Positions 55,153 to 61,824 of a stretch of 64,000 nt of DNA are shown piece after piece. A program made the position numbers and the translations under genes. The DNA lies in contig NZ_SGXT01000014.1 of assembly GCF_004216855.1 (NCBI RefSeq), positions 186,001-250,000 on the forward strand. Direction: 5' to 3'. Every line of letters begins with the position of its first letter. The first letter of the stretch is position 1. The stretch comes from Microcella alkaliphila. Lineage in GTDB: Bacteria > Actinomycetota > Actinomycetes > Actinomycetales > Microbacteriaceae. The notes under the pieces were generated by a model. That model searched no databases and was not told where the DNA came from. It was given only the letters and a program-made list of their open reading frames with translations.

Positions 55153-55938
55153 TCACCACCCGAAACGCTGGGCGACAACGTCGGCCGCGCGGCTCGGGAA
55201 CTCCGGCCAGCCCGGCTCCAATTCGTCGCGCATCAGTGCGTAGAGCGCCCGCGCCGCCGGCTCGACCGGCAGTTCGAGGGCCGCGGCGAGCGCCGCCGCC
55301 TGCCGCGGCAGCACCTGCTCAAGCCGCCTGGTCGGCTCGAGCAGGTCGCGCTGGGGCTCGTCGGGGTCGAGAAGTCGCCCGCGCAACGCCCGCACGAGGT
55401 GCTGCAGCGCCCACGTGCGCACGAACAGTCCGCCACTGACGACCTCGCCGCGCCGCGCGCGCCCGACCCCGATGCGCAGCTTGATGAGCGCAAGCCCGGC
55501 CTCGAGCGCAGGGTCAATCGCCGTCGTCGCCGCGGCGCGCGCCTGCGACTCGGCGATCAGCGTCGCGACGGTGCCGTCCTCGTCGTCGACGGTTACCGTC
55601 GTGAGCCCTGCGAGCGCACCCTCCAACTCAGCGGGGTGCGCCGCCGCGAACTCGAGCAGGTGCCCGTCGTCGTAGAGCGCCACCACCCCCGCGCCGCCCT
55701 CCGGCAGGGCGAGCACGAGGTGCTCCTGCCTCGGCAGCCACGACAAGTCGGCGCGCACCCGCGGCCCCGCCCCGTCGGCGGCGATGGCGAAGAAGTCGTG
55801 GTCGCTCCACTCGTCGCGCCGGTGCCGCCCGGCCTCACTCGCCGAGCCCATGAGCGCGAGGCCCACCAGCTCGGGATGCTCGCGCACCGCCCGCGCCAAC
55901 TTGTCGGACAGGTCATCGAAGCGCTGGGCGTCGCCCAT
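55153..55938 (-). CDS. Nucleotidyltransferase-domain protein
   Basis: A 261-residue soluble protein. The N-terminal domain shows the polymerase-beta-like pattern ALMGSASEAG near residue 29 followed by WSDHDFFAIA (metal Asp pair, 45-47) and a later carboxylate in the VDDEDGTVA strand. The C-terminal half is helical (ALIKLRIGVGRARRGE, VRTWALQHLVRALRGRLL), as in aminoglycoside adenylyltransferase-like enzymes. Substrate unknown; not enough to call resistance. It converges on the GH2 gene. Confidence 0.7.
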   Translation of the reverse strand: MGDAQRFDDLSDKLARAVREHPELVGLALMGSASEAGRHRRDEWSDHDFFAIAADGAGPRVRADLSWLPRQEHLVLALPEGGAGVVALYDDGHLLEFAAAHPAELEGALAGLTTVTVDDEDGTVATLIAESQARAAATTAIDPALEAGLALIKLRIGVGRARRGEVVSGGLFVRTWALQHLVRALRGRLLDPDEPQRDLLEPTRRLEQVLPRQAAALAAALELPVEPAARALYALMRDELEPGWPEFPSRAADVVAQRFGW

Positions 55939-56152
55939 GGCGCACCTCCTTCACGGAACGCGCCACGCGCATCCCGAATTAGGCGAGCGGCCACCGGCCG
56001 TCGCGTCAACAGAAAGCAACGCGGATGCGCGACCAGCGTCGCGACAGGGCCGTTCGATTGTGGGGCGCCCGCTACGGAGCGCGCTCAGTCTGCCACCGGC
56101 GGGCCCGGCGCGCCAGAGGGAGATGTGAACAACGACTCGCGGCTCCACAGCG

Positions 56153-56164
56153 GTTACATGTAAC
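56153..56164. promoter_or_regulatory. 12-bp palindrome GTTACATGTAAC upstream of the MazEF-like pair
   Basis: The perfect dyad ends 8 bp before the antitoxin ATG, so it almost certainly overlaps the promoter or transcript start. MazE-type antitoxins autorepress through such sites. The 234-bp gap before it contains nothing else that I can support. Confidence 0.7.
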
Positions 56165-56172
56165 ATTGGGGT

Positions 56173-56376
56173 ATGTCCTCAGCAGGTCGCGTCTCCGCGT
56201 ACCGCGCCCGCATGCGCGCCGCGGGGTTGCGGCCCGTGCAGGTGTGGGTGCCCGACGTGCGATCCGACTCGTTCGCTGCGCAGGCGCGCACGCAGGCAGC
56301 CCGGATCGCCGACGCAGCGGCGCACAGCGACGACATGCAGTTCGTTGAAGCGATCAGCTCGTCGTGGGACGAGTGA
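56173..56376 (+). CDS. MazE-like antitoxin (DUF3018)
   Basis: A 67-residue protein of the DUF3018 group: MSSAGRVSAYRARMRAAGLRPVQVW is the DNA-binding ribbon-type N-terminus (AYRxRMRAxGLRPVQVWVPD), followed by a helical toxin-binding tail (FAAQARTQAARIADAAAHS). It is coupled to the toxin by a 4-bp overlap. Probable autorepressor. Confidence 0.85.
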   Translation: MSSAGRVSAYRARMRAAGLRPVQVWVPDVRSDSFAAQARTQAARIADAAAHSDDMQFVEAISSSWDE

Positions 56377-56699
56377 GGCGCGGCGACGTTCGGCTTGTCG
56401 CCGGCGGCGTGTACGCACACAAGCCGCGGCCAGCCATCGTGCTCCAAGACGAGATCTTCGACGCGCTCGACTCGGTCACCGTGTGCCCGCTCACGACCAC
56501 AGCCGTTGACGCGCCGTTACTCCGCGTGCCGATAGCCTCAACCGCAGAATCCGGTCTCGACGCCGACAGCTTTGCGATGGTCGACAAAGTCACGACGGTT
56601 CGACGCAGCAACGTGGGGGCGGCGATCGGGGCAGTGTCGAGCCAGCAGCTCGTTGAGATCGAGCGCCGTCTGCTGGTGTTTCTCGGCATCGCGCGCTGA
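56373..56699 (+). CDS. MazF/PemK-type endoribonuclease toxin
   Basis: A 108-residue CcdB/PemK-fold RNase. MRRGDVRLVAGGVYAHKPRPAIVLQ contains the conserved RGDV and KPRPAIVLQ features, then SVTVCPLTT and a DKVTTVRR stretch with the usual toxin Thr and Arg near residue 75-80. It starts with GTG overlapping the antitoxin stop; an earlier GTG at 56364 is less likely. Acts by cutting mRNA at short sequences in the free form. Confidence 0.87.
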   Translation: MRRGDVRLVAGGVYAHKPRPAIVLQDEIFDALDSVTVCPLTTTAVDAPLLRVPIASTAESGLDADSFAMVDKVTTVRRSNVGAAIGAVSSQQLVEIERRLLVFLGIAR

Positions 56700-56745
56700 T
56701 TCAGGAGGTCGCCCTGTGCGACCGGCACGCGAGGTGCGCTCCACA

Positions 56746-58002
56746 CTATGGGCCGAGCGCGGTGATGGGCACGACCGTGACACCGTCGGGTCGCCGATAA
56801 CCGTAGCGGCCACCCGTGATGACGAGAAGCGCGCTCGGTTCGCCGTGACGGTCGTGATCGACCTTTCGCGCCATCGAGAGCAAAGTAGCCGCGGCCTCGT
56901 CGACACGGCCCTCACCGAGTTTCACCTCGACCGCAGCCCAGCGGCCGTCTGGCAGCTCAATGACTGCATCGACCTCGCGGTTGAGTTGGGTGTCACGCCA
57001 CGACGACAGCCGCGCCCCCAGCTGCTGGCTGTACACCCGAAGGTCGCGAATAACGAGCGACTCGAAGTGGAAACCGGCGGCCTCGAGGTCTCGAGTGAGA
57101 TCAGCCACACCGACCCCGAGCGCAGCGACACCTAATGACGGGTCAACAAAGTGGTGGACCGCGCTCGTTCTCAGACGCGTGCGCGATCGCATATGTGGAG
57201 CCCACGCCTCAAGGGGCTCAATGAGCATGAGCCGCTCGATGACCTCGAGGTAGTGGCCGAGGGTGCGTTCATCGATCGGCCCGCGTGCCCCGCCAACGTC
57301 GGCGGCTGTCGCTGAGCGATTGATCGGCCCTCCCACCACACGGGCGAGGGCGGCGAACAACCGGCCGATGTTGGTGGGGTTGCGGCGCGGGCCCATGGCG
57401 GGTACATCAACCTCGGCGACCGTTCGCAGGTAGTCGGCGAGCCACACCCTCGCCTCACGCTCGCCCGCATTGACAAGCTCGGGCCACCCGCCCACGACGA
57501 TACGTTCGAACACATCGGTGACCGCGAGCCCGGAACCCTGCACACCATGATCAAGCGGGTCATCGAAGATCGTGGCAAGGCTCACCTCACCGGTCGAATG
57601 TCCGGATTCACAAAGAGACATAGGCCGCATACGCAACCGACCGATGCGGCCAGCTCCTGAGTGCAGACGAGCGTCATCCCGAGGGCGTGCCGAGCCCGTG
57701 AGCAGGAAGTGTCCGACGCCGTCGCGGTCATCGACCGCGCGTCGCACGAGGTTCCACAGCTCAGGCGTTTCCTGCCACTCATCGAACAAGATGGGCCTGG
57801 GAGAGCCGAACAGGATGCTCGGGTCGGCATCGAGCGCAGCCTGCGCGCTGCCGTCGACATCCATGCGGAACACGGTCTTCGCAACCTGGCTGGCGGTAAC
57901 TGTCTTGCCGACCGCCTTCGGACCATCGATCAGGATGGCGCCGTTTACCCGCATTCGCTCCGCTAGTTCGGTGTCAACCACGCGCGTTCGATACGTCCGC
58001 AT
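56746..58002 (-). CDS. AAA ATPase with DUF4143 domain
   Basis: A 418-residue single-copy ATPase of the archaeal-type ATPase/DUF4143 family. Walker A is IDGPKAVGKTVTA near residue 28, Walker B PILFDEWQ near 70, sensor-1 FLLTGSARP near 100; the C-terminal half is a DUF4143 nuclease-like domain (LGARLSSWRDTQLNREVDAVIELPDGRWAAVEVKLGEG split, PD-(D/E)XK-like). Function unsettled; such genes are often mobile or toxin-linked. Three 23-bp direct repeats lie just upstream. Confidence 0.85.
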   Translation of the reverse strand: MRTYRTRVVDTELAERMRVNGAILIDGPKAVGKTVTASQVAKTVFRMDVDGSAQAALDADPSILFGSPRPILFDEWQETPELWNLVRRAVDDRDGVGHFLLTGSARPRDDARLHSGAGRIGRLRMRPMSLCESGHSTGEVSLATIFDDPLDHGVQGSGLAVTDVFERIVVGGWPELVNAGEREARVWLADYLRTVAEVDVPAMGPRRNPTNIGRLFAALARVVGGPINRSATAADVGGARGPIDERTLGHYLEVIERLMLIEPLEAWAPHMRSRTRLRTSAVHHFVDPSLGVAALGVGVADLTRDLEAAGFHFESLVIRDLRVYSQQLGARLSSWRDTQLNREVDAVIELPDGRWAAVEVKLGEGRVDEAAATLLSMARKVDHDRHGEPSALLVITGGRYGYRRPDGVTVVPITALGP

Positions 58003-58027
58003 GGCGACACCCTAAGGGATGTTGGAG

Positions 58028-58096
58028 ACGAAATGTGGCTTTCGTCGGATATGAAATGCAAGATTCGTCGAAAACGAGATGACATTTTCGTCGGCG
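58028..58096. repeat. Three tandem 23-bp direct repeats upstream of the DUF4143 ATPase
   Basis: Units at 58028-58050, 58051-58073 and 58074-58096 share ACGA-ATG near their start and TTCGTCG near positions 14-20, and each contains a small internal dyad (GAAA/TTTC). They lie 26-94 bp upstream of the ATPase start, in the divergent gap with DUF554. Probably iterated protein-binding sites. Confidence 0.7.
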
Positions 58097-58118
58097 CGAG
58101 CGTGCGAAGATTGCGGCT

Positions 58119-58880
58119 GTGATCGGGCTCGGAACAGTCATCAACGTCGTCGCGATCGTCGTCGGCGCCGCAACCGGCCGCCTCATCAGCCACCGCCTGC
58201 CCGAGCGCACCAACCGCCTCGTCACCGACGTGCTCGGCCTCGTCGTACTCGTGCTCGGCGGGCTCAACCTCGCCTCGCTCGCCGACCCCGACTACGTCGC
58301 CACCGTCACCCCGGGCGGCACGCTGCTCGTCGTGCTGGGCGCCCTCCTCATCGGCGGCATCACCGGCTCGGCCCTGCGCATCGAAGACCGGCTCGAGCAG
58401 TTCGGCGGGTGGTTGCAGTCACGATTCACCCGCGCCGACGCGGTCGCCCACGCCGACAAGCGCGCCCTGTTCATCACCGGCTTCGTCAATGCCTCGCTCG
58501 TGTTCTGCGTCGGCCCGCTCGCAATCCTCGGTGCCTCCAGCGACGGCACTGGTCAGGGCATCGACCAGCTCGCCCTCAAGTCGGTGCTTGACGGCTTCGC
58601 GTCGGTCGCGTTCGCCGCGACCCTCGGCTGGGGCGTCGCCCTCTCGGCCCTGCCCGTCGGCATCTGGCAGGGCCTGCTCACCCTGCTCGCGGCCACCCTC
58701 GGCGCCGTACTGTCGAACGCGGCCATCGCCGCCCTCACCGCGACCGGAGGCGCTCTGCTGCTCGGCGTCGGCATCCGCATCATGAACATCCGCGCGATCG
58801 CCGTGGGCGACCTGCTGCCCGCGCTCGTCGTCGCGCCGATCCTCACCATCGCCGTGGGTCGCCTCCTCGGTACGGCCTGA
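58119..58880 (+). CDS. DUF554 family membrane protein
   Basis: A 253-residue protein with about seven hydrophobic segments, beginning at the start codon (MIGLGTVINVVAIVVGAATG). The family features GTxxNxxAIxxG, FITGFVNASLVFCVGPLAILGA and DGFASVAFAATLGWGVALSALP are all present. DUF554 proteins are predicted transporters of unknown substrate. It starts with GTG, with no clear ribosome site. Confidence 0.85.
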   Translation: MIGLGTVINVVAIVVGAATGRLISHRLPERTNRLVTDVLGLVVLVLGGLNLASLADPDYVATVTPGGTLLVVLGALLIGGITGSALRIEDRLEQFGGWLQSRFTRADAVAHADKRALFITGFVNASLVFCVGPLAILGASSDGTGQGIDQLALKSVLDGFASVAFAATLGWGVALSALPVGIWQGLLTLLAATLGAVLSNAAIAALTATGGALLLGVGIRIMNIRAIAVGDLLPALVVAPILTIAVGRLLGTA

Positions 58881-58902
58881 CGGCCCTCTGTACGGTGGAG
58901 CG

Positions 58903-59943
58903 ATGTCCACCATCGTTCGCCGTGTCGCGCCCGACGAATGGCAGCGTGTGCGCGGGTTTCGGCTGGAGGCACTGCAAGACCCGGCCGCGCCCCTCGCCTT
59001 CCTCTCCACCCTCGAGGAGGAGAGCGCCCGACCGGATGCCTTCTGGCGCGAGCGCGTGGCTGCCAACGCTGCGGGCAACGACTCAGCGCAGTTCCTCGCC
59101 GTCACTGAGAATGACGAGTGGCTGGGCACCGCGACGGGGTTGCGCCGCCGCGTCGGCGATCTCGACCACATCGAGCGCATCGTCACCCGCGACCGCATTG
59201 ACGTCGTCGGCGTCTATGTGACGCCGGAGGCACGCGGCCGTCACGTGGTCGGTCTCCTGCTCGCCGAGATTGCTTCCTGGGCCGCGAGCCTCGACGCGAC
59301 CGCGCTCACGCTCGACGTGCACCGCGACAACGCCCCGGCCCGCAGGGCATACGAGCGCGCAGGATTTGCCCCCACCGGGGTCGAGTTCACCGGCCCTGTG
59401 GATCGGCCCGGCCGCCCCCTCGACGGGCAACCCCTCGCGCGCCCAGTACTCGAACCCGCCGAGCATCTCTTTCACCGGCCGGCCGAGGCTCGCCAGCAGG
59501 TGCGCCGCCTTCGTGCCGCCATTGCAGGCGGCCCCCCAGCAGTACACAACGATCGGGATGCTCGCATCCAGCTCCGCAAGACGCCCCGCCAGCTCGCCGC
59601 GCGGGATGTGCGTGGCGGCCGCCGCGTGCCCCTGATCCCACGCCTCGCGCGACCGCACGTCGATGAAGTGGAACCGCTCGCCCGCCTCGAGCGCCGCAGC
59701 GACATCAGAGGGGTCGGTCTCGTGAGTGAGGCGCCGTGCGAAGTGCTCGGCGGCCGCGGCTGGCTCGGCGAATCCGCCGAGAGCGCTACCCACAACGGTG
59801 GTCGAGTCGACTGCAGTCATGGCGCCATCGTAGGACGGTGCGTTGCTGGGATGCGCGGATCGCGCGATCCGTCGGGAACACTGACGAGCATCCCGTTGTT
59901 GCATTCACCATGTCGAACACTGTCGAGACCCCCGACCGCGTGA
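58903..59943 (+). CDS. GNAT N-acetyltransferase with run-on C-terminus
   Basis: Residues 1-160 are a GNAT domain (RFRLEALQDP-type N-terminus, VVGVYVTPEARGRHVVGLLLAEIASW with acetyl-CoA loop, and ARRAYERAGFAPTG). The family normally ends about 15-20 residues later, but here no stop occurs and the frame continues 180 more residues through the antisense of the rhodanese gene, in a low-complexity Arg/Pro style. The true gene appears to have lost its stop at about 59380. The upstream part is probably functional; the tail is not a recognisable domain. Confidence 0.65.
   Translation: MSTIVRRVAPDEWQRVRGFRLEALQDPAAPLAFLSTLEEESARPDAFWRERVAANAAGNDSAQFLAVTENDEWLGTATGLRRRVGDLDHIERIVTRDRIDVVGVYVTPEARGRHVVGLLLAEIASWAASLDATALTLDVHRDNAPARRAYERAGFAPTGVEFTGPVDRPGRPLDGQPLARPVLEPAEHLFHRPAEARQQVRRLRAAIAGGPPAVHNDRDARIQLRKTPRQLAARDVRGGRRVPLIPRLARPHVDEVEPLARLERRSDIRGVGLVSEAPCEVLGGRGWLGESAESATHNGGRVDCSHGAIVGRCVAGMRGSRDPSGTLTSIPLLHSPCRTLSRPPTA
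59083..59820 (-). CDS. Rhodanese-like protein with run-on C-terminus
   Basis: The rhodanese domain spans about residues 1-145 from MTAVDSTTVVGSALGG: FHFIDVRSREAWDQGHAAAATHIP, the active-site region VVYCWGAACNGGTKA (catalytic Cys in YCWGAAC) and GGFEYWAREGLPVEG. It then runs on for about 100 residues as antisense of the GNAT gene with no stop. The start at 59820 is preferred to an upstream ATG. It probably moves sulfane sulfur, but the missing stop suggests a damaged 3' end. Confidence 0.65.
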   Translation of the reverse strand: MTAVDSTTVVGSALGGFAEPAAAAEHFARRLTHETDPSDVAAALEAGERFHFIDVRSREAWDQGHAAAATHIPRGELAGRLAELDASIPIVVYCWGAACNGGTKAAHLLASLGRPVKEMLGGFEYWAREGLPVEGAAGPIHRAGELDPGGGKSCALVCPAGRGVVAVHVERERGRVEARGPGSNLGEQETDHVTAACLRRHIDADDVNAVAGDDALDVVEIADAAAQPRRGAQPLVILSDGEELR

Positions 59944-60179
59944 CCATGTACGGCGCCGACTGGTGCCGCGACTGCCGGCGCAGCGAGGCCCTGCTCAACG
60001 AGCTCGGCGTCGACTGGGTGAAGGTCGACGTGGAGCAGAGCGCTGACGCCGCCCAGACGGCGCAGGCGATCAGTGGCCGCATGAACATTCCGGTGGTGCA
60101 CTTCCCCGACGGCAGCCACCTGGTTGAGCCGAGCGACGCCGACCTGAAGGCGAAGCTCGAGGCGCTCAGCGCCTCCTAG
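59910..60179 (+). CDS. Glutaredoxin-like protein (mycoredoxin type)
   Basis: An 89-residue thioredoxin-fold protein with the active-site WCRDC in MYGADWCRDCRRSEALL, then IPVVHFPDGSHLVEPSDADL with the cis-Pro. Short actinobacterial Grx/mycoredoxins reduce mycothiol mixed disulfides; its exact partner is not shown. Its start lies 33 bp inside the run-on tail of the GNAT frame. Confidence 0.82.
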   Translation: MSNTVETPDRVTMYGADWCRDCRRSEALLNELGVDWVKVDVEQSADAAQTAQAISGRMNIPVVHFPDGSHLVEPSDADLKAKLEALSAS

Positions 60180-60295
60180 CCGAGCGCGCGGTTAACCGCA
60201 CCCCAGCACCCGCTGAGTAGGGCCCTTCGGCCCTGGCGGGTCGCTCGCGCGCCTCGGTACCATCGAGACCCCGACCACCGATTCAAGGAGGAATC

Positions 60296-61033
60296 ATGGG
60301 AAAGCTCGACGGAAAAGTTGCCCTCATTACCGGAGGCTCACGCGGCATGGGCGCCGCGCACGCCCGCCTCATGACGGCGGAAGGCGCGAAGGTCGTCATC
60401 ACCGACGTGCTCGACGACGACGGCCAGGCGCTGGCCGACGAGATCGGCGGGGTGTACCACCACCTCGACGTCACCGACGAGGATGCGTGGGCGCGCGTCG
60501 TGAAAGACGTGCACGACACCGTCGGCCCGATCGGCATCCTCATCAACAACGCTGGCATCGTCGGCTTCAGCCCGATCGCGACCGCCGCAACCGAGGAGTG
60601 GAACCGCGTCATCGGCATCAACCTCACCGGCACCTTCTTCGGGATGCGCGCCGTCGTCGAATCCATGACGTCCGCCGGCGGCGGCGTCATCATCAACGTC
60701 TCGTCCACGGCGGGCCTGCAGGGGTACTCGAACCTCTCGGCCTACGTCGCCAGCAAGTGGGGAGTGCGCGGGCTGACCAAGTCGGCGGCACTCGACCTGG
60801 GGCAGCACGGCATCCGCGTCGTGTCGATACACCCCGGGCCGATCCGCACGCCCATGACCGACGGCTTCGGCGACGAGATGACGGCGCAGCAGGCGATTCC
60901 GCGCTTCGGTGAGCCCGAGGAGGTCGCAAAGATGGCGCTCTTCCTCGCGGCCGACGCCACGTACTCGACGGGCACCGAGTTCGTCATCGACGGCGGAGCC
61001 ACCGTCGGCGCGGCCCTGCAGCCGCCGGAGTAG
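60296..61033 (+). CDS. SDR family oxidoreductase (classical)
   Basis: A 245-residue NAD(P)-dependent dehydrogenase with the Rossmann motif ITGGSRGMG near residue 12, LINNAGIV near 85, catalytic Ser-Tyr-Lys in INVSSTAG and YVASK, and PGPIRTPM. The family includes 3-alpha/20-beta-hydroxysteroid and glucose dehydrogenases; substrate not determined. A good AAGGAGG precedes the start. Its last 8 codons and stop lie in a 35-bp tandem duplication. Confidence 0.9.
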   Translation: MGKLDGKVALITGGSRGMGAAHARLMTAEGAKVVITDVLDDDGQALADEIGGVYHHLDVTDEDAWARVVKDVHDTVGPIGILINNAGIVGFSPIATAATEEWNRVIGINLTGTFFGMRAVVESMTSAGGGVIINVSSTAGLQGYSNLSAYVASKWGVRGLTKSAALDLGQHGIRVVSIHPGPIRTPMTDGFGDEMTAQQAIPRFGEPEEVAKMALFLAADATYSTGTEFVIDGGATVGAALQPPE

Positions 61034-61080
61034 GCACGGCCGGGGCGGCCCTGCAGCCGCCGGAGTAGGCACGGCCGGGG
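61011..61080. repeat. 35-bp tandem duplication over the end of the SDR gene
   Basis: Bases 61011-61045 (starting CGGCCCTGCAGCCGCCGGAG) are repeated exactly at 61046-61080. The first copy encodes the C-terminal end (ALQPPE) and the TAG stop; the second is downstream of it and non-coding. A recent local duplication, probably replication slippage. Confidence 0.95.
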
Positions 61081-61110
61081 CGGGCGCCCACCGAGCGCAG
61101 CACGGGCCGC

Positions 61111-61254
61111 GAGTTGCGTGTTGTGGTCGACTCGATCGCCGGGAGGCAACCACAACACGCAACTCACGCCACCGTGAGTGCCCTCGCGTCCACCCACTCG
61201 AGGTGGCAGTTGTGGTTGCCACACCGGACAGGAGGCGACCACAACTGCCACCTC
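61111..61254. repeat. Two tandem hairpins with covarying arms
   Basis: Hairpin 1 pairs GAGTTGCGTGTTGTGGT (61111-61127) with its exact complement at 61149-61165. Hairpin 2 pairs GAGGTGGCAGTTGTGGT (61200-61216) with its exact complement at 61238-61254. Both have 17-bp arms and 21-base loops and share GAG-N7-TTGTGGT, while the differing bases change together in both arms. They lie between convergent SDR and isoprenylcysteine-methyltransferase-like genes. Confidence 0.9.
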
Positions 61255-61283
61255 ACCAGCCTCGCGGCTCGGCGCGGTCGGTA

Positions 61284-61763
61284 CTACCCGCGCAGCCGCC
61301 GGACCCCCGGCACGATGCGGCCAGTGCGCGACGCGTAGTCGGTGTATTCCGGGAACCGGGCCGCGAGCATCCGTTCTTCGAGGCGCGCCTTGACGCTGAG
61401 CAGCACGAACAGCGCGACGAACAGCGCCGCGTGCCACCAGGATGCTCCGATGATGAAGAGCCCCGCGCCGAGCAGCACCAGCCCCGAGTAGAGGGGGTGC
61501 CGCACGAGACGGTAGACGCCGGCGGTGACCAGCTGCGAGCCTTCGCGCGGAATCGGCGAGGGTGTCAGCGCCCGCCCCAGCGTGATGCCGGCCGCCACGC
61601 CGACCACGACGCCCGCGCCGACGAGTGCTAGGGCAATGCCGACGACGAGGGGCGTCCGCGCCCACAGGTCGCCGCGCGGCGCGAAACCAAGCGCGATCAG
61701 CAGCACGAACTGCGCACCGACAAGACCCCACGCGAGGGCGGGATGCACGGATTCGCGCGCCAT
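61284..61763 (-). CDS. Isoprenylcysteine carboxyl methyltransferase family membrane protein
   Basis: A 159-residue integral membrane protein with four helices and the family motif VYRLVRHPLYSGLVLLGAG near residue 83 plus the C-terminal EERMLAARFPEYTDYASRTGRIVPG. The ICMT/PEMT-like family methylates prenyl or lipid substrates in eukaryotes, but bacterial roles are poorly known. The substrate is not shown. It is separated from the acyl-CoA oxidase gene by a terminator. Confidence 0.83.
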   Translation of the reverse strand: MARESVHPALAWGLVGAQFVLLIALGFAPRGDLWARTPLVVGIALALVGAGVVVGVAAGITLGRALTPSPIPREGSQLVTAGVYRLVRHPLYSGLVLLGAGLFIIGASWWHAALFVALFVLLSVKARLEERMLAARFPEYTDYASRTGRIVPGVRRLRG

Positions 61764-61775
61764 GCAGGAAAGCTA

Positions 61776-61808
61776 CGCCCCCGCCGCGAGCGAGTCACGG
61801 CGGGGGCG
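61776..61808 (-). terminator. Hairpin terminator after acyl-CoA oxidase
   Basis: CGCCCCCGCCG (61776-61786) pairs with CGGCGGGGGCG (61798-61808), an 11-bp perfect stem with an 11-base loop, 16 bp after the stop of the acyl-CoA oxidase. No T run follows. Confidence 0.65.
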
Positions 61809-61824
61809 CCTTGGGGGGTCAGAG

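Noticed and set aside
55153-55938. Aminoglycoside resistance gene
   Set aside because: The nucleotidyltransferase motif is present, but nothing in the sequence shows drug specificity or a resistance context.
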